From NCBI GenBank assembly GCA_944385305.1, contig CALWWS010000079.1:1-6247 (forward strand): 6,247 nucleotides of DNA, given 5' to 3'. Each line of letters starts with the position of its first letter. Positions within the stretch are counted from its first letter, which is position 1. The DNA is from an uncultured Oscillospiraceae bacterium. GTDB lineage: Bacteria; Bacillota; Clostridia; Oscillospirales; Oscillospiraceae. The position numbers and the translations under genes are program-made. The notes below the pieces were generated by a model. The model was not told the origin of the DNA. It searched no databases and saw only the letters and a program-made list of their open reading frames with translations. Shown here in pieces: positions 4,074-6,247 of this stretch.

Positions 4074-6247
4074 CTACGCGGCCTGCTCCTGGGCCTGCTG
4101 GCTGTCCTGAGCCTGCTGGCTCTCCTGGGTCTGCTGGCTCTCCTGGGTCTGCTGGCTGTCCTGGGCCTGCTGGTTTTCCTGGGCCTGCTGGCTGTCCTGG
4201 GTCTGCTCAGGCTGCGGCTGGGGCTTTGCGGGATACTCCACCGCAACGGTATGCGTTCCCGCATCCGGAGAGCCGCCCTGGGCCGTGATGACATAGTCCA
4301 CTCCGGCGGTATAGCCGTCAAAGCTGTAATTTTCCGACATGCGGTTCACCGCCCGGGTGGCATAGATATCGTTGCTCTCATTTTCATACTCCCGGTACGG
4401 GACGGTAAAGCGGGTCTCTCCCCGCCGGATGGCGTCCTGGATGAGGGAGATAAAATAGCCAATTTCCTCCTCTGCCCACTTTACATTTTCCACTTTGATG
4501 GTTCCGCTGGCATAAACCGTGAGGCGGTAATCGGGATACTCGGCGGAGGAGTCATAGGCGTAATCTCCGAACTGGTAGCCGTCGGTGGTCATCTCCTTGC
4601 AGGCCGCCCGGAGCTCGGATACCTCGTAGCCGGGCAGGATAATTTCCTGCTCCTCGAATTCCCCGGTCAGAAGCAGGTTCTCCAGATAGGCCCGGATCTC
4701 GGCCCGCCTGGCCGCCTGAGCGGCCTCTTCCTGGGCCTGCTGCTGGGCCTCCTGCTGATCCTTCGCCCGGCGCTCGATCTCCTGGGCCACATCATTGCGA
4801 AATACCTTGTAATACAGCTGCGACTGGTCATAGTCCTCCATTATCAGATTGAAATTCCTGCTCCAGAGTTCGTCTTTCATCTCAGACCAGTACTGACTCA
4901 GCAGGTCGGTGTCAAACTCGTCCTCGGGGAAGTAGATATAGCAGTACTGCGCAGCCTCGAGCTGCTCGTCTGTTGCCGCCTTAAGCTCCGCCGAGGAGAG
5001 CAGCGGGAACTGCTCCATCGCGGCAACACAGACCTGTAAAACCGCTTGCCGCCGGGCCCTCTCCTGCTCCTTCTCCTGCTCCTCCTGCTCCTTCTTCTGC
5101 TCATCGGTGTCGGGCAGGTCGGCGTTGTCGTACTTGGTGCTGGTGCAGGTATAGTCGGCAGTCCACCTGGTGTGCTTATTCTGCCGCATATAGCTGTCGC
5201 TCTTGAGGAAGTAGTTGTAGCGGACATAGCCCTCCCGGTCGGGGCTGGGGTCATCCCAGGTGGTGTCCACGTGGTACCACTGCCCGTCAATCTGCACCAC
5301 ATTCCAGGCGTGGTTGCCGGTGGCATAGCCGGTGATGTACTCGCAGGGAACGCCGGCGGCCTCCATGAGCAACTCATAGGCCTTGGCGTAGCCAGCGCAC
5401 ACCGCAGTATGATCCACCAGAGCGCCATAGGCGGTATAGGCAGTAGAGGGCATGCCGCCGCTATACAGGCGCATGTCGTATTCACAGTTGAGCACCAGGT
5501 AGTCGTGCAGGGCTTTGGCGATGTCGTAGCCGCTCATCCCCGCTGTCACTGTCTGTGCCACCACCTGCGCCACCGCCGTCTCCACCGCGCGGTTCTGCGC
5601 CACCAGCTGGGGCGCGGAGTCCAGGTACGACAGGTGAATGCCCTCTACAATCCCGTCCTTTACTCTGGTGGCCCAGTAGGAGGAGAGGCCGTAGTAGTTG
5701 TCATACCCGGAGACATTCCGGAATGTTTCCATCAGATCGGACAGCTGGGTACTGGTCAGGCCGTAGCTCTTGAGATCCACCTCGCTCTCCATCTGCACCA
5801 GGGCGTTGAGGATGGCCGCCTCCGCCCCCTGGAGGTCGCTCAGAACGGGAAGTTTCTCCTCTTCCTCAGCCTGCTCCTTATCCGTCTGCTCTTCATCCGT
5901 CTGCTCTTCATCCGTCTGCTCCTTATCCGTCTCCCCCTTATTGGTCTCTCCCGCTCCGTCCTCGGAGAGCTGCTTCCACAAGCAGTAAACCACATCCTGG
6001 CGGGGGCAGTCTGCCTTGGCGGAGAAGCTCAGCCCGTCGGTGAGGACGCTGCTCCTGGCCCAGCTCACAGCGGCGTCCGACCAGTTGCTGCCCTCGGCCT
6101 CCTCCCCGGCAAAGCGGCACAGGAAGGTGAAGATCTGGTCATAGGCCAGGGTGCCGGTGAGATCAAACCGGCCCCCGCCGGCACCGTTGGTGATGCCCTT
6201 CTCCACCGCCCACAGCACGGCGTCATAGTAGTAGGCATTTTTGTCGG
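4074..6247 (-). CDS. SLH-domain surface protein with transglutaminase-like domain (5' end outside window)
   Basis: The frame is open from the right edge to TAG 4074-4076. The apparent GTG start at 6218 is internal, because the upstream in-frame codons (Y-Y-Y-D-A before V-L-W-A-V-E-K-G-I-T-N-G) complete an S-layer-homology repeat. At least 723 residues are visible. Order from the N-terminal side: one SLH repeat (about 6110-6240) and a second, divergent one (about 5970-6085); an acidic E-Q-T-D-E linker (5871-5945); a helical region (about 5570-5830); a transglutaminase-like domain (about 5170-5545) with Cys in A-V-C-A-G-Y-A (5397-5399), His in N-H-A-W-N (5310-5312) and Asp in V-D-T-T-W-D-D-P (5265-5267), a complete triad; a charged E/K/Q linker (about 5045-5110); helical and coiled-coil segments (about 4690-5040); an unrecognised domain (about 4220-4690); and a Gln-rich repeat tail (4077-4202). 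SLH repeats bind secondary cell-wall polymers, so it should be exported and wall-attached. The triad permits cysteine peptidase or transglutaminase chemistry, but the true reaction is unknown. The signal peptide and any further SLH repeat would lie off the right edge. Confidence 0.88.
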   Translation of the reverse strand, partial: DKNAYYYDAVLWAVEKGITNGAGGGRFDLTGTLAYDQIFTFLCRFAGEEAEGSNWSDAAVSWARSSVLTDGLSFSAKADCPRQDVVYCLWKQLSEDGAGETNKGETDKEQTDEEQTDEEQTDKEQAEEEEKLPVLSDLQGAEAAILNALVQMESEVDLKSYGLTSTQLSDLMETFRNVSGYDNYYGLSSYWATRVKDGIVEGIHLSYLDSAPQLVAQNRAVETAVAQVVAQTVTAGMSGYDIAKALHDYLVLNCEYDMRLYSGGMPSTAYTAYGALVDHTAVCAGYAKAYELLMEAAGVPCEYITGYATGNHAWNVVQIDGQWYHVDTTWDDPSPDREGYVRYNYFLKSDSYMRQNKHTRWTADYTCTSTKYDNADLPDTDEQKKEQEEQEKEQERARRQAVLQVCVAAMEQFPLLSSAELKAATDEQLEAAQYCYIYFPEDEFDTDLLSQYWSEMKDELWSRNFNLIMEDYDQSQLYYKVFRNDVAQEIERRAKDQQEAQQQAQEEAAQAARRAEIRAYLENLLLTGEFEEQEIILPGYEVSELRAACKEMTTDGYQFGDYAYDSSAEYPDYRLTVYASGTIKVENVKWAEEEIGYFISLIQDAIRRGETRFTVPYREYENESNDIYATRAVNRMSENYSFDGYTAGVDYVITAQGGSPDAGTHTVAVEYPAKPQPQPEQTQDSQQAQENQQAQDSQQTQESQQTQESQQAQDSQQAQEQAA
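4077..4202 (-). repeat. 18-bp tandem repeat encoding a Gln-rich C-terminal tail
   Basis: Six in-frame 18-bp units (4095-4202), plus a degenerate seventh at the C-terminus (4077-4094), encode hexapeptides of the form (T/A)-Q-(D/E)-(S/N)-Q-Q. On the + strand the unit reads CTGCTGGCTGTCCTGGGC with few substitutions, and the two units at 4113-4130 and 4131-4148 are identical. A Gln-, Ser- and acid-rich tail of this kind is probably extended and disordered. The near-identity at DNA level indicates recent unit duplication and likely copy-number variation between strains. Confidence 0.93.
5871..5945 (-). repeat. 15-bp tandem repeat encoding an acidic linker
   Basis: Four 15-bp units (5871-5885, 5886-5900, 5901-5915, 5916-5930) encode pentapeptides of the E-Q-T-D-(E/K) type, followed by a degenerate fifth at 5931-5945. 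The two outer units are identical to each other (CTGCTCCTTATCCGT) and the two inner ones are identical to each other (CTGCTCTTCATCCGT), an A-B-B-A order. The linker separates the SLH repeats from the catalytic part of the surface protein. Confidence 0.9.

Noticed and set aside
3984..5039. Long + strand open frame (351 codons) rich in Leu-Leu-Gly-Leu repeats, resembling a membrane protein
   Set aside because: It is the antisense shadow of the Gln-rich 18-bp repeat and coiled-coil part of the surface protein. It begins inside the hsp20 terminator, and the opposite strand has clear domain homology.

Overview
The window looks like chromosomal DNA from a GC-rich, spore-forming Firmicute of the class Clostridia, probably a gut Oscillospiraceae of the Flavonifractor/Lawsonibacter/Intestinimonas/Oscillibacter kind. 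This rests on GC-rich coding DNA with Gram-positive ribosome binding sites and sigma-A promoters, a sporulation/germination gene (ypeB), a CIRCE heat-shock operator and an S-layer-homology surface protein. The genus is an inference from general appearance only.

Layout on the + strand: (1) the last 137 codons of gltX (glutamyl-tRNA synthetase), cut by the left edge; (2) an intrinsic terminator whose 3' arm and T-run double as the ribosome binding site and leader of the next gene; (3) ypeB, the germination protein with three PepSY-like repeats, without its usual neighbour sleB; (4) a strong terminator, then a near-consensus sigma-A promoter driving a MATE-family efflux transporter; (5) a 192-base intergenic region holding a 12-bp direct repeat, a CIRCE-like HrcA operator overlapping a consensus sigma-A promoter, and a structured 5' leader; (6) a small heat-shock protein (Hsp20); (7) a bidirectional terminator. 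On the - strand, converging on hsp20, lies (8) a large surface protein with S-layer-homology repeats, a transglutaminase-like domain with an intact Cys-His-Asp triad, charged coiled-coil linkers and a Gln-rich tandem-repeat tail. Its start lies beyond the right edge.

The genes do not form one pathway. They are mostly separate transcription units, bounded by three clear terminators and two clear promoters. The best leads are regulatory: the terminator/RBS overlap in front of ypeB, and the compact direct-repeat + CIRCE + leader-hairpin control region of hsp20. No mobile element, CRISPR array, tRNA or rRNA was seen. I found no convincing wholly new system.
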